From Sceloporus undulatus (lineage: Eukaryota > Chordata > Lepidosauria > Squamata > Phrynosomatidae): a stretch of DNA of 64,000 bases. The notes under the pieces were generated by a model, which was not told the DNA's origin, ran no database searches, and worked only from the letters and a program-made list of their open reading frames with translations. Positions 1-14,200 of this stretch are shown one piece after another. The DNA is taken from the NCBI RefSeq assembly GCF_019175285.1, contig NC_056524.1, forward strand, positions 149,175,832 to 149,239,831. Direction: 5' to 3'. How positions within the stretch are numbered: the stretch's first letter is position 1; each line of letters begins with the position of its first letter. The position numbers were made by a program, and so were the translations under genes.

Positions 1-844
1 TTTACTAACTGAAATTGTTGCTAACTATGAATATTAGATAACCTTCAGGAATGCAAACAATATTATTGCAGTGGTGGTGCTTATATGAATCTTATATAGG
101 AAGTGATTGCTCACATTACAAGGAGCAAAATCTACATTTATTTCTTAAGTCCAGCCCTTAATCTCTCCTTTAGGAATGAATGGAAAATGAGACAGATGGT
201 GTCTGAGTAGTCCTGCCTTGGAGATCACTCTAGAGTACAATATCAAAATGGAATCCAAGAGCAAACTTTTATGACAAGAGAATAACATGCTGTTTTAGCC
301 ATTCAAGACATCATGCTTTGAGACAAAGGCGTCTCCATAGAGAAATGCAATATTATATAAATGCCTCCATTGCACAAACACTATTATTTGGGTCAACAAG
401 TTGCATTCTTATTCTGGTAAACTGTTATTTATGGGATAAGGTGTGTGAGAAAAAGAATTATGGTTATCCAAAGGACTGGAATGGGATCATTGCGAGCCTT
501 TTTTAAAAAAAATTGACAAGTATAGCTTCCAGTGTAAAGGGACTTTCTTGGCAGCTGTGTCTTCCACCTGTTAGGGGAAATAAGACATTTGAAACCAGTG
601 AATGTTTAAAAGTATATGGAGAAGGAGTATTGAAGCAAAACCCAACTTTCAGTATGGATGAAATGTAGCACCTGTCCTTTAGAGATATTTGTTCCTTAGT
701 GCAAGCTGACATTTGGAGGCCTTGAAAAGGGACAGTTTGCTGCCCTCAAGATTGCTTTTCTAGCTCCAACTGTAGTTAATAGTTGAATATTTTTTCAGAA
801 ATGCAGCTGTTGATTCTAGTTTGCCACTAAGAATAACATCAGTA

Positions 845-1098
845 CAGTGGTACCTCGGGATACGAAATACCCAGGTTACGAAATTTTCGGGATACGAAAA
901 AATCCCATAGGAAAACATTTTTCCGGGTTACGAATGTTTTTTCGGGTTACGAAAAAACTTTTGGTGCTTTTTTCGGCTTTTTCGCACGGAATCGCGGCTT
1001 TTCCCCATTAGCGCCTATGGCAATTCGGCTTACGAAGGCTTTTCGGGTTACGAACGGTGCCACGGAACGAATTAATTTCGTAACCCGAGGCACCACTG
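845..1098. mobile_element. Palindromic TA-flanked MITE, family A (cagtggtacctcggg ends)
   Basis: 254 bp between TA dinucleotides (843-844 and 1099-1100). The ends cagtggtacctcggg and cccgaggcaccactg are inverted. The interior repeats short 'ggttacgaa' and 'gggatacgaa' units. TA target duplication and this terminus fit a Tc1/mariner or pogo-related non-autonomous element. The second copy at 58465-58718 is exactly the same length. Confidence 0.8.
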
Positions 1099-1376
1099 TA
1101 CTATATTTCTGCATCCTCATTAAGGTTTACGTAGTCATAAAGAAATTGATGCATAGTATGTAAGCTTTTAGTTACCCACAACTCTGACCTGATTAAAACC
1201 TGTAGGCTGCTAAATCCATAAGATCCTCATGTTAGCAGAATTTGAGTGAGTAAACATTTTCATCATCCTGTGAGATAAACATGATGAAATGGTTCCCATT
1301 GAAAGTGTACTTTTTCATCCCAGTAAAATAAACACTTCTGACGTTACAGCAAGTATATTTTGGCTTTTTGTGACTA

Positions 1377-1711
1377 CTGTATATACTGAATATAAGTCAG
1401 CCTCAAATATAAATTGAAAGAAGATTTAGGGGCAAAAATTATGGATTTTGATATAACCTATGTATAAGTTGAGGATGAAACTTAGGGGCATGTAACAAAG
1501 GATGTAAAGGATGAAAGAAAGGAAAATGATGCCAAAGCACGCAGCTATTTTTCCACCCAGAAATCAAAAAGGCCAGAAGTAGCATTGCAGGGGAAAGAGT
1601 AGAGAGGTTTGGTGCTTGAGTTAAGGTACAGTGACCCATGGATAAGTTGAGCTAAGTTTTTTGGATTAATTTTTGACTAAAATTTCTAGATTTGTACATA
1701 AATATATACAG
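1377..1711. mobile_element. TA-flanked MITE, family C (ctgtatatactgaatataagtc ends)
   Basis: 335 bp with inverted ends ('ctgtatatactgaatataag' against 'tgtacataaatatatacag') and internal 'ttatggattttgatat' and 'taggggcatgtaa' blocks shared with copies at 15673-16695 and 58040-58412. Confidence 0.7.
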
Positions 1712-2160
1712 TTTGTCAAGAGCTTCTCTTGGCTCTTAGCTTTAAAGAGCTAACTGAAATGATGCCTACACTTGATGTCTTGCCTCTGATCTCTACTTTG
1801 TCAGCTCTTCCATATGGCAAAAGAGCCAAAGGATAAAAGAGGCTTTCCTCCTCAGATTCATTTAACAGTTTTTAGCTTTGTGGTGCTACTACAGTTTCCT
1901 GAATGTGGGATTTCTTATTATTTCTTCTTACTCTAACTCCTAAGAAGATGTAGAATTTAGTGCTTAAAATAGTTTTACACAGCTGATCTTACATTACAGG
2001 ATGGATGTAAGGGAAGGCTTGTCTGTTACTTACATATGAATACTAAAACAAAGTGTAAAAGACATGCTACCAAATTTAATTTATTGGGAAAGAAAAAAGG
2101 AAGTTGCTTTAAATAGCACATTTAACGTCCAGGTTTTTTTCCCCTTTCTTTCTTTTCCAG

Positions 2161-2299
2161 ACTCCTCCTTATTTGGTAGACCATGGAGAATCGGGCCCTG
2201 TCCGGTGCAATAGGTGCAAAGCCTATATGTGTCCTTTTATGCAATTTATTGAGGGTGGAAGACGATTTCAGTGCTGCTTCTGTAGCTGTGTCACTGAGG
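2161..2299 (+). CDS. SEC24C: SEC24C exon: zinc finger
   Basis: The acceptor follows a long pyrimidine tract and the donor is gtaaga. It encodes [12 protein letters not shown] and the four-cysteine zinc finger through CSCVTE. It ends in phase 1. Confidence 0.96.
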
Positions 2300-5200
2300 G
2301 TAAGATTTTTCTACTAAAAACAGTTGTGGAAGATGAATAGAGACATAGTTCGATTTATGTGCAAGAAAGCAAAAAGAGAGAGACCTGAACAGTGGGATAA
2401 TCATGTAAGAGGTCCCAAGAATAGTTTAATAATAATTTTTCAGTATTGATTATTACACTGCCATATCTCTGAAATTCTGAAACATTAGTTAAGAAGATTA
2501 GCTAAAGATCTCACATACTTCCAGTTTAGTGTTTCAGCAATTTTCCTTCCTTTTAATGTGACATGCACAGATACTTCTAAAGTAGAGGGCCAGTTGACAT
2601 TCTTGGTTCATTGTAACATCAAGCACTTGGAAGACTTTTGCTCCCCATTCTATCCTGTGCTTGTAGTAAGGTCATTGCTGTGGGCATATACATTAAAATA
2701 TAGTCCTGAGTGCAAACTTCCATTTTTCTAAGAAAGAGGTATTGTTTTAAATAGTGCAGAGGGGTGCCTGCAAAGATGGTTTACCACTCCAAGAGGCTTC
2801 CAAATGAGGCAATTATCACTCTGATTTGGAGCAGAGAAAAAGAGCATTTGGGGGCCTAAAAGCAGCCTGAGGGCTACATAGCCCCACATTTTGCCCACCC
2901 ATCTTTTAAAGTGTGTTGGTGCCTATGTGCACGCACAGTAACTGCTGAAATGTCAGAAGTCAGGAAGGCAGATGAGTTAGGATTATGAATAAAGAAAATA
3001 TCCCTGCTTAATTTCCATGACCTTGCTTCTACAAATTGTAAGAAATCCTATTTATTTCCCCCTATTAGCTTCTAAGATTTCAAAATTGCCACACATTTGC
3101 ATCTATGGTGTCAAATGTAAGGCCTAGGAGCATAGTTTGTTTAATCTTAAATTCCCTAGGCACAAAATTCTGGTGCCACTATTACTTTCACACTTGTGTA
3201 ACATTGCTGAGAAATACAAAAAATATTTGCTGGGTTATATATACAGTATATAATTCAAAAGGATAATTGTGATTATTGGTTGGCTACAGTCTCCATTAAT
3301 GTGGTTGTACTGCAGCATTTAGGATAGCCCAGGACAACTGGAATAAATAAGGAATGTAATGCATGAAGGTAACCCATAATTGGCAGACTTTTAAGAACCT
3401 GGACTCAGGAAGCTTTTGTTCGATGTAATTTTTTCCTTAGTAAGGATGTTTTCTAGTATATTGTTAAATTTTTCTTCTAGTGACACCTGTTGTGTGCGTC
3501 AAGTAGTTTTTAAAGTGAACCTATCATGGTTTTGTTTTTGTTTTTTGGCAAGATTTGGCAAAATCTTGCCGTCCTCTGAGGCTGAAAGAGCATAACTTGC
3601 TCAAGGCCACCCAGTGGATTTATGTGAGTGGAGATGCAAACCCTGGGTTCTGGAGTTGTAATCCATCACTCAAACCACTACACCATGCTGACACTCCATA
3701 CTGATACCTGAGTGTTCCCTTATCTGTCACAGGAAACATCACTGACCTGTCTTACGAAGCTATGTGCATTTAATTTCTTTGCTTTCCCCCTGTCCTACAG
3801 TGCCATCTCACTATTTCCAGCACTTGGATCATACAGGCAGGCGCGTGGACTACTATGACAGACCTGAGTTATCATTGGGATCCTATGAGTTCTTGGCAAC
3901 TGTGGATTATTGCAAGGTATGACTGTTTGTAAACACCATGAAACTCTAGTTCTGTATTTGAGATTAAGCCCTGTTGAACTCATTAGGACTTACTGAGTAA
4001 TTACCCCAGGAAACATCACAGAAGGCATGCATATATAATCTCTTACATGATATATAGAATTACAGTGTAAATACAGTGTGCCCTTGTCTTATGCAGGGAA
4101 CCGTTCCGGATTCCCCCCCCCCCCCCGGCATAAGGCAAATTGCACTTATGTTTGAGCCCCATTAAAAATGATGGGGCTCGTGCGCGGCACAAACGCCATG
4201 GTACCAAAGCCCCATAGATTGGAAGGGCCCACTGTATTATAAATATTAGTACTGTACAAAGTTACTGGTGTCAGCTTAGAGAAGGATAAGCGGTAGATAG
4301 TTTTCTGCTTATCCAGGAATCAGGCAAGCAGCCCCTACACCCTTTGCATATGTTGAAAGTTCCGTCAGCAAGCCAAGGGAATTACTTCCAGGGTGAGAGC
4401 TGAAGAATAGTCTCAGTGTTTCTATTTGTAGTGCATCTGATCATCTTCTCTTTTTTCCCCCAGACTCCCTCAATCCACCCCCAAAATGTACAGTATGCCA
4501 TAGCAATAAAGCCAGTGTAAATTTTTACATTAACATTTAATTAGATAAAATTACAAAAATAGGAATTTCTAATGCACTCGACTCTCCACTTTTGCAGCTT
4601 TGACACTCATGGCTTTGATTATTTGCAAGGTCAAGGCCGGGTGTGTATGCTCTCCTCCTCCCTCCAGCGCTTTTTTCCTTGGGGCAAAAGCCCAGGAGGG
4701 AGAAGCCAGGAAGGATGTGCGCGCCAACACCTCACTTTTTCCAGTTGGATCACTGTCTTCCCTAGGCACCAATCCACTCAGGAAAGGGGAGGGGATGGAT
4801 CCATCTTCTCCAAGCCTCTATCCGAAGCAGATGGGTGCCCGCTTTCCCCAGGTACCAATGCGCCCAGGAAAGGAGATGGGATGGTCAAGGCGGGATTACA
4901 ACATAGAAAAAAAATCACAAATACAATAAAAATACAATTAAACCCTAAATCCTCCCCCTGTAAAATTAATACAAAATTCAACAATTAAAATAAACACATG
5001 TAAAACTTGCTCTACAATAGTCAGATGGAGTGGAGCCATTAAGGATAGATAGGGCTGTCTTTCTCCAGGAGGTCAGTCAGGGAAAGCCCACTGGACCACC
5101 AAAAAAAATTCGTCTTGACAGCCTTCTTGAAGGCATCTAGAGGTAATAAGAGATCTCCTCCAGCAGGTCATTCCACCATTTCGGACTCATTCCCTCCAAG

Positions 5201-8200
5201 CCTCCTTCCCAGGCAGAAGGGTGCCTGGAGAAGGCAGGCACGATTTTGGCTGAGAAAGGGGAGGGGAGCCAGTTAAAGGGACTGGTGAGCAGGGTTGGGG
5301 GAAGAGGAGTGTGCACACCTGCTCCTCTTCTCCTGCCCACCCTCCCTTTAACTGGCTTCCGTGGGGGGAGAGTTATTCGCGCGTTTTCCATATTCTTGCA
5401 CCCCTAACCCCTGCAAATGTGGAGGGCCAAATGTACAACAGAATAAATTTGTCAGAGCCACCTGCTTTTCCAAGTCAGCCCAATATTGACTTTTGGAATA
5501 TTTTTTGAATTTTCAAGAGAAGGAAATTTGAATGTGTATGGAAAGCACTGAAGAAGTTCTTTGTTCTCTGCAGGTAATACATCAGGCCATGCAGTTTGTT
5601 TTAGGACTTACATCTTACCAAGTACTTTTAAAATTTATTGTCATTGTTCCAGTTTAGTGAGGCCCCACATGAAGATGATGATTGTTGTGACTTATTAAAC
5701 GTATATCCATAGGCAATAGTAAAAGACCAAAGGTTGCTGTGTGTTGAGTAGGACACTGCAAGTAGGACTGTATGTAGTTGAATGAGTACCTTGTATTTAT
5801 TTTGCCTATATCTCTATCTATCTATTCTATTCTATGAATGTTAGTAACATATGTGTAGTAACTTTAGTAAGACTGTCCCTCTCCTTCTTCCACAGAATAA
5901 CAAGTATCCTAACCCTCCTGCTTTCATTTTCATGATTGATGTGTCATACAATGCAGTAAGAAGTGGCTTGGTAAGGTTGATCTGTGAAGAGCTGAAGACT
6001 CTCTTGGACTACTTGCCTAGGTATTTTTGCTAATGACTGTGTCATACAATGCTGTTTTAAAGCAGGATTGATGAGGGGATGCAAGCTTTCCAAGAAGTTT
6101 TTGATTATGAGGAACTTGATTCTGCCCATTATTTTTTTAAAAATTATAATAAAAACCTTCCTTTTAGTTAAATATTCACAAGCTGGCAACATTTGGCAAT
6201 TGTAATTATACATGAGGGCTGTCTGTTGAATTTATTATGTGGAGACAGAAGCTTCATTTTCTGTTGATGCCACAGTGTTTGAATTCACTCTGCTTGACTT
6301 TGAGCCTGCATTTCATACTTAATTTCTCTGTTTTGTTTTTAAAACAGAGAAGGAAACATGGAAGAATCGGCCATCCGTGTGGGCTTTGTCACCTACAACA
6401 AAGTTCTGCATTTTTATAATGTGAAGAGCTCTTTGGCACAGCCACAAATGATGGTTGTGTCAGATGTGTCCGATATGTTTGTACCCCTGCTTGATGGTTT
6501 CCTGGTGAATGTTAATGAGTCCCGCACAGTTTTCACAAGGTAAATGGAAGTTAGGAATCTAGCAATAAGTGTCTTGGTATGTCCAGTGTGGTGTAGTGGT
6601 TTGAGCAATGGACTACAACTGTGGAGACTAGGGTTTCATTCCCACTTGGCTATAGTAACCCACAGGGTGACCTGGTTGAGTCACATTCTCAGTCCCAGAA
6701 AAACCCATAAGATTGCCATAAGTCAGAAATGACTTGACGATACACAACAACAAGGTCCTGTTACAGTAGCAGAGATATTCTTATGTTTTCTTTCTACCCA
6801 TTTTGAATATTTTAAAAGATGTAATAATAACAACAACAACAACAACAACAATAATAGCCTGCTTCTCCCCGGAGGATTGGGGCGGGTTAAAATCAAAATA
6901 AAACATAATAAAATAATAATACAGCCCCTAATCCACAATTTAAAATACAACAGCATAAAAAGTCAGTTATTAAAATCACAATTACAATGAGGTGATTTTA
7001 GGGAGAGTCAAGGAGGCATAGTTGTGAGACAGTGAAGAGGGCCTGTATCAGTCTGGGAATGTTCACCAGAAGAAATCCGTCTTAATGGCTTTTTTAAAGG
7101 CCTCAAGAGATGTTATGTCTTCTTTGGCTGTAGTAAATTTATCTTGGAGGACCTGAGAGTGCGAGGTGGATTGTATGGAAGGAGACATTCCCTTAGGTAA
7201 GCTGAACCTAAACCATGAATTGTGCCCGGAAACTAATTGGCAGCCAGTGTAAAGATTTTAGAACTGGAGTTATATGGTCGTCTCTTGATTTTCCGGCACC
7301 AACCTAGCTGCCATGTTTTGAATTAACTGAAGTTTCCGAATTTGGTACAAGGGCAGCCCCATGCAGAGTGTGTTGCGGTGTATTACATCCTGAAACATGC
7401 AAAAATGTGTCTTTGTGGGCGGGTGAGAAAGGAAGCCTATCTACTATTGAAATGTTTTAGCCCCTGTTGTGAGAGCCCATAATGCCTGCTAGTGAGTGGG
7501 GGGGGGGGGGATATATAGTCTTTCCCATCTATCCACTCAGCTTCTTCTTGATAGCTTTTAATAGAGTCAAGGATTTCTTAGAGTCTGAAACATTTTAAGC
7601 TTTGCAGTTTTATAGTTTTTTGTGGGTTTTTTTGGGCTGTGTGGCCATGTTTGTAGTTTTGTTTGGTTGTTACCATGTGTGTGTGCTTGTGTGTACTTGT
7701 TTTTACTGTTGCTCTGGTTTTGTATCTGGTATAGATGAAGTGACTATAGAATGGGTTAGTTACATGTCTCTCCCAGTAAAGGCAAGACTCACATGATTGT
7801 TATGATCACTAGATAAAGGAATCCTTTGGCTTCACATTCCAATTCCATCCATCCATCCATGGCAAGGCTAAAGAAAGAATACTGGAAGGTGATGGCTATA
7901 CATGTTAGAAAGGAAAGAATAACAGAGCTTCCTCCCTTCTTGTAGAGCATAGATTTTGGAATGCAGCAGGACCTTGGCCACCAGTGGGGAAAAATGCAGC
8001 TACCTCTTTGGGGTATATTTGGTGGCCTTCTTTATTTCAGATCAAAATAGACTTCATGGAATGGGATGTGTCCAAACTGGTTCCACAGCCAGATAGGAAA
8101 ATGGCTGTTTGCTACTTAAAGGATATTACCTGCTATTACCTTCCCCCCAGTTCAGTGTGACTCATTTGTAAATCTAGAAAGTGGAGAACTGGAGGAATAC

Positions 8201-11200
8201 ACAGTGGAGGGTGTTCTGTAAGGGGCAGCATGTTGGAGGAGGGAGGGTATTATTGCTATAGTAATGCAAACATTTAACTATAAATTCCTGGGAGAGGAAA
8301 GAAATGAAATGAACACTGTTTTAAATGCTGAAACAGTAATTTACTAACTTTTGGATATAGAAACAAGTTAGGCAAACAGAAAAGGTAAGTGCATGATTCA
8401 GGATTTCCTGTTCCATTAGTGGAGAAAGGAAGTAAACAGTCTCACCCCCCTAAACTGTAAAAAAGTGGGGGTAAAACAAAATAGCAGTATCTTGAATCCA
8501 CACAGTATTAGTTTTCATTGACTGAAGTTGTCTCCATGAATTTTAAACACATTGTGATTTTTATTATTTTGATTTTTAGTTTACTGGACCAGATTCCTGA
8601 AATGTTTGCTGATACAAGAGAAACAGAAACAGTGTTTGGTCCAGTGATCCAGGCTGGCAAGGAGGCTTTAAAGGTTTGTTTGTTGTTTCTCATTTGTTCA
8701 AACCAGGGAAAGATACAGAGGATCCGGGCGAGGAGGACCAATTATGGCAAAAAATGTTCTACCTCGTAGGAGCAATTTTACTACATGTAGAGACCCAGAA
8801 GATGATTTTTTAAAAAACAAGAAGTCAACCAGAAGACAACTTGCAGTCCATGTTCCCTTTTAAAAAAAGTCTCTCCTGGACCTGAAATGGCCTGGGAGGG
8901 GGAGTAAAATGTGATAAAATTGCTCCCCTCATTTGGGGGGTATGGGGAGGCATTTTCGGTAAAAAGGATTTTTTCCCCTCATCTTGAAAAGTTTTCTCAA
9001 GAAAAAAATTAGAGGGGTAGGATGAGATATCCCTCCTACCCTTCATATAGACCAGCTACTTTATAATATTTTATTTTGTTGTATTGTTGTTTTGTACGGA
9101 CAGTTTATAAATATTTAATTAAAAGATTATTAAAAAAATAGACAATGTTAAGAGGTCTCAGAGGGCTGCACATGTTCTCTGGGGCACACTTTTCTAAAAG
9201 AATAAGAAGACCAAAGACTGTCTGAGGTGCTTTGATTGTGGATTCCTGTATGGTAGGGAGTTGGATTGGATAGCCCTTTACAACTCTATGATTTTATTCT
9301 ATGATTGACATCAGTAGTTGCCAGTGAGATTGTTATAACTAGTAAACATTCATCTATATTTCACTGTTCAAGTCACATTTAACAGTTTTATCAATGTGCT
9401 GGTGAGACTGCATTCCTAAAGAAAACTTTCTTAAAAGCTAAGTAATAAGACACCTGCTTTTGCAGCACACATGGGAATAAAGACGTGAAACAAACCACTC
9501 CAAAACAACGGGCTGGAGGTGGCCAGTTTTCCTCCAGAGGGATGCCGCAGCTGCCAAACTGCATGGTGTCCCTCCGCCCCCAAAAAACGGAAAAACTGGG
9601 TTCTTCAGATGCTGTGCGGACGTCAAGAGTGCGCCATTGGCACACTCATGACGTAAGCGACAAGCAGCAACATCTATATGCTGTGCATCACTTGCGTCAC
9701 GATGGTGGCCCTCATATGTCCGGGAGGTTGCCATTACGACGACGCCATGACATGCTAGGGCTAGGAACTATGCGGTTGATGTGTGGTCCCTAACCCTAGA
9801 ATTGCCGCCTGGACGCCTCTTGGTGGTATGTAAAGTGCCAAAGGCATTTATAGAGATGGCTAATTGTTAAGGTGCATCAGGACTTTGCCTTGTTTTTGTT
9901 GCAACAGAGTAACATGGTGACATCTGAGAAATCGTTGCAAGTATAGCTTGTAATTTGGGCCTTGCATCTACTGACCTTAGGTGGATGGGTTTGGGAACCT
10001 ACATTGCTTATCATGAAAGAGAGCCCCTTTAACAAGAATTTCTTTTATTTATACTATATATGCAGAATATAGTCACTGGAGATAGTAATTCTAGAGAAGC
10101 CAAGGTCTCTCAGTTATCGCTTTTGCTCCTTATCTAAGAAGTTCTGTTTGCTTTCAGGCAGCGGAGTGTGCTGGCAAACTCTTCATATTTCATACATCAC
10201 TGCCTATTGCAGAAGCACCAGGGAAACTGAAGAATAGAGATGATAAGAAGTTGATAAATACTGATAAAGAAAAGGTAATTTGTCCTCTGTTATGTGAATT
10301 GCACCTGTGTTGTTGTTGTTGTTTTTCAGTAGTTGGAAAAGAGAGAAAATAAATTTGAGGGAAAAGTTGGTAAATTTGAATACTTGGCTATCACGAAAGT
10401 AGTTCTAAGAAAACGTTTGGCCAGTTTTCCTCCTTCAGGTTTTCTTCTTCCATCTGTGGGAAAATATTGATTGATTGATTTGATTTGATTTGATTTATTT
10501 GAATTCTGTGCCACCTTTCTCCCAGAAGGGGACCCAAGGCAGCTCACAAATTAAAAATTCTAACAAACATATTACAATAAACAATGAAAAACATCAACTG
10601 AAACAATATAAAATTACAAACATTAAAACCACAATACCCACCCCATATAACAAACATATTTTTAATATAAAAGCCATCCCGTGGTTACACATTAAAAGCC
10701 TGCCTGAATAAAACTGTTTTTGCTTGCTGACGAAAGGCAAGCAGTGAGGGGGCCAGCTGAGGAGAAGGCTCTCTCATGTCCTCACCAGGCAAACCTGTGA
10801 TGGTGGCAGGACCAAGAGAAAGACTTCTGAAGATCTTAGGGCTCTAGCAGGTTCATATGGGAAAATGCGGTCTCTCAAATAGTCTGGACCTAAGCTGTGT
10901 AGGGCTTTATAGGTCATGACCAGCACTTTGAATTCTGCCTGGAAACGAACTGGTAGCCAGTGAAGCTGTTTCAGCAAGAGAGTTATATGCTCCCTATAAT
11001 TGGCCCCAGTCAGCATTTTGGCTGCGGTGTTTTGCACCTGCCAAAGTTTCCAAACAGTTTCCAAAGGCAGCCCCGTGTAGAGTAGAGCAGCAGCAACAGT
11101 GTGTATCTGAAACATGAATCAATGAACTCCTACAACCAGAGTTAATATGTAAACTCTGAATGTTCATTCGGCATGCCTAGGGCTATCGTAGTACAGAAAA

Positions 11201-14200
11201 TTTTATATATTCAATTGTTTTGTATAACTCTTAGGAAGAGAGAGATTGGAGAGACATTGACCTTTTTGTTTCACTGCTCCCCTTACCCAATCTGACAGTC
11301 CCCCTCAGGCTGTTTTCAACAGCCAGGAAGAGCATGGCTCTAGGATGTGGTGGCTCTCACCTGTCCAAGGGTCCTGTCCACATCCTCAGGTTGCACAAAT
11401 AGAAATGTATAGACAAGCAGGGGCCAAGGTTACATCCACTGGTCCTGTATCAACTACAGCATCCAATTCAGAGTGGATCCAAGTAGTTTTATCCACAAAG
11501 TGCTGTGCAAACCCTTCACAATTAGCTGCTGCGTTGTTTAAATGCTGCGCTTGAATGGCAGAATGTAAAAGTCCCGTAATCACTTGAGAAAGATCTACTA
11601 GATGACACTGTACAAATGGAGTTGTGGCAAGTGAAGAATTTCTTTGCTACTGTCACTGCCATAGCATAAGCTTTAGCAGACACCAGAGAAAAATGTGCTC
11701 TTTAAATTCAAGAAGCACAACTGTCACTCAGAAAAAAGGTTTTGAATTATCTGCCTGTGATGTTCACTCAGACCCAGGTACAGGTTCACAGTTCTATTAA
11801 TGACATTGCAGCAGAGTTCAGTAATTCAGTACAGCAACCCTATGATATCTCTGCAATAAAAACATAGTTAAAGAATTAATGAATGTGGAAATGGGTAAAA
11901 GGATTCAAAATACCTTTAATTATTCAAATATACCAACTGCAGTGAATTTTAATAACATGGTTAATTTAATTAAATTGATTTTTCGATTTAATTTTACAGC
12001 AATGAATTTTAGAAATGATGACAATGCATGCTTATCGAATTTAAATTACTAAAACACACAACAACCTAATAGAATAGAATACAGTAGAACAGAATAGAAT
12101 CTTTATTACAGTCATAGACCAGCACAAACAATCTGATCAAAAGATTTTAAAAAAACCACAAGAAAGTGCACAGAGAAGTCAAAACATTTATCCCTTAGAA
12201 ATTGTGAGGCCAAAAAATAATTTAGACTAAATTGCATTCTAGAACCCTGTTTGTTCAACTTATATGCAAAAAATATACAAAGAGCAGGTTTGGGATTCAG
12301 AAAAAGGAAGAGTGAAGACAAGAGGAACGAATGTCAATAATCTAAAACATGGAGACAAAACTATACTACTAACAGGAAGTATCACCGACTTGTGACAATT
12401 ACCAAGGAAAGTCAGAGAAGAAAGTCCAAAGGCAGACTTAATGCTGAATATAAAGAAAACAAAAATAATGACAGAGGAACTGCACAAATTCAACCTAGGC
12501 AATGAGGAAATCAATGAGATCCCATTTCTTGGATCAAACATTGATCAGATAGAGACTGCAGTCAAGAGATAAGAAGGCTAGGGATGGGAAGGGCAGCTAT
12601 GAAAGAACTAGACGAGATCATAAGCAGTAAATACATACAGCCACAGCTAGGGCTGGATTGTATCTTCAGCCTTCCTAGAATAATTGTTCACAGGAGGTAT
12701 CGACCACTCACTCTCCCATCTAAACGTTTTGTATGCTTTTAATCTTAATTTTACACTGTTTAAACTAGGTTGTTTTAATTGTTATTTTTAAAAAAATGTT
12801 TTTGAAGTGTTTTTGTCTTGTGAGCTACTTTGGGTCCCTTTTTATGTGAAAAGCATCATAAAAAGTAAATAAGTAAACATAGGACCAAATTCTACCCCTT
12901 AAAAACTCATATCCTGGCTTCTCATTTTTCTAGACAGTTTTACCTTCACCAAGTGATCATTTTCTTGGCAAGAGTTTTCCTAGATTGAGTTTACTATACC
13001 AAAGCAAAGTAGCTTACCACACAGTTAAGCTATGTTACAAGATGCTTACCATAGAAATTTTGCTTTTCAATGGTTTCTGTAGCTTGTTTCCAAAACAACA
13101 CGCCAAGCAAGATTTAAACACGATTTTAAATAATGTTTTCAAGTGCTGCATCCCAACCCTTTTCTTTCCCTTTTGTCTGCCTGCTGAGCATAAATGTTGC
13201 TAAACTGAAATGTTAGTTTGTCAAGGATTTGGAAGGTGAAAAGCTAATCTCAGTATTGGTTACAGAGTATAGTGTTGAATCATTTTAATGTCCCAGAAAG
13301 ACTAAAAATAATGCACATTCTGATTTATCTTCCATTTTCAGACATATAGTGAGAATGGAGGGGATGGTCTGAAACTTTTGTATTTTTAAGAAGTTTTGAA
13401 ACACAGGTGTGCTTAGTATTACCTTCTTTTCTGACTTTTCTGTACCATTTCTTTTTTCCCCTCTGCCTAGACACTTTTCCAGCCTCAGACAAGCTTCTAT
13501 AGTAATTTAGCCAAGGAATGTGTAACACAAGGCTGCTGTGTGGATCTGTTCCTTTTTCCAAACCAGTATTTGGATGTGGCTACCTTAGGGGTTGTTCCAT
13601 ATCAGACAGGTGGCTCCCTTTATAAATACACCTTTTTCCAGGTATGCTTTGTTTTGGTTTTCATGCATGCTTAGCATAAGTTGTTTTGTAGACAGTAGTT
13701 GCCATGCTGCTCTCAAAGGAGAAATGATAGAAGTAAATCATAAAGTTTTGATTGGTTCAGACTGTTGATATTCAAATATATGAGTTCTTTCTAGTTACAG
13801 AAAAAACGGTCCTCCTTTTACTTGAGCGATTGGCCAGTGCTTTGCCTGATTTTTCTGAAGCCTGAAGGTGTGTGCTCTCAAATACCAATCCAAATTGGTC
13901 AGTAAGAGATCAGTATACATGTTTATGAAACTGCAGGAAAAGAAATATTTCTGGAAATGACTTACTCTTGGAAGAAAATCTTGACCTGTTCAGATTAATT
14001 CCTTCTGGTTACCCAGCACACACTGAATAGATTTGATCTTTTCCTTAATTTGTAATTCCCTAAGAATTAAACATTTAAAATATTTCTACATCAGCAAGTG
14101 ACTTTTCTGGTTTATGTGAACTTGAAAACTCATATTTTTGCTGACTAGTGATCAGATGAGAAAGTCTAGAAGATTTGTGCATTGCAATATAGTGTACAGC

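Larger units (their letters stand above)
1..2160. other. SEC24C intron (upstream part)
   Basis: I found no coding exon. It holds the element at 845-1098 and one at 1377-1711. The remaining sequence is AT-rich without recognisable signal. Confidence 0.6.

Noticed and set aside
4572-4988. Overlapping 138- and 109-codon frames
   Set aside because: They lie inside a Tigger-like element and its insert, with no protein-like family match.
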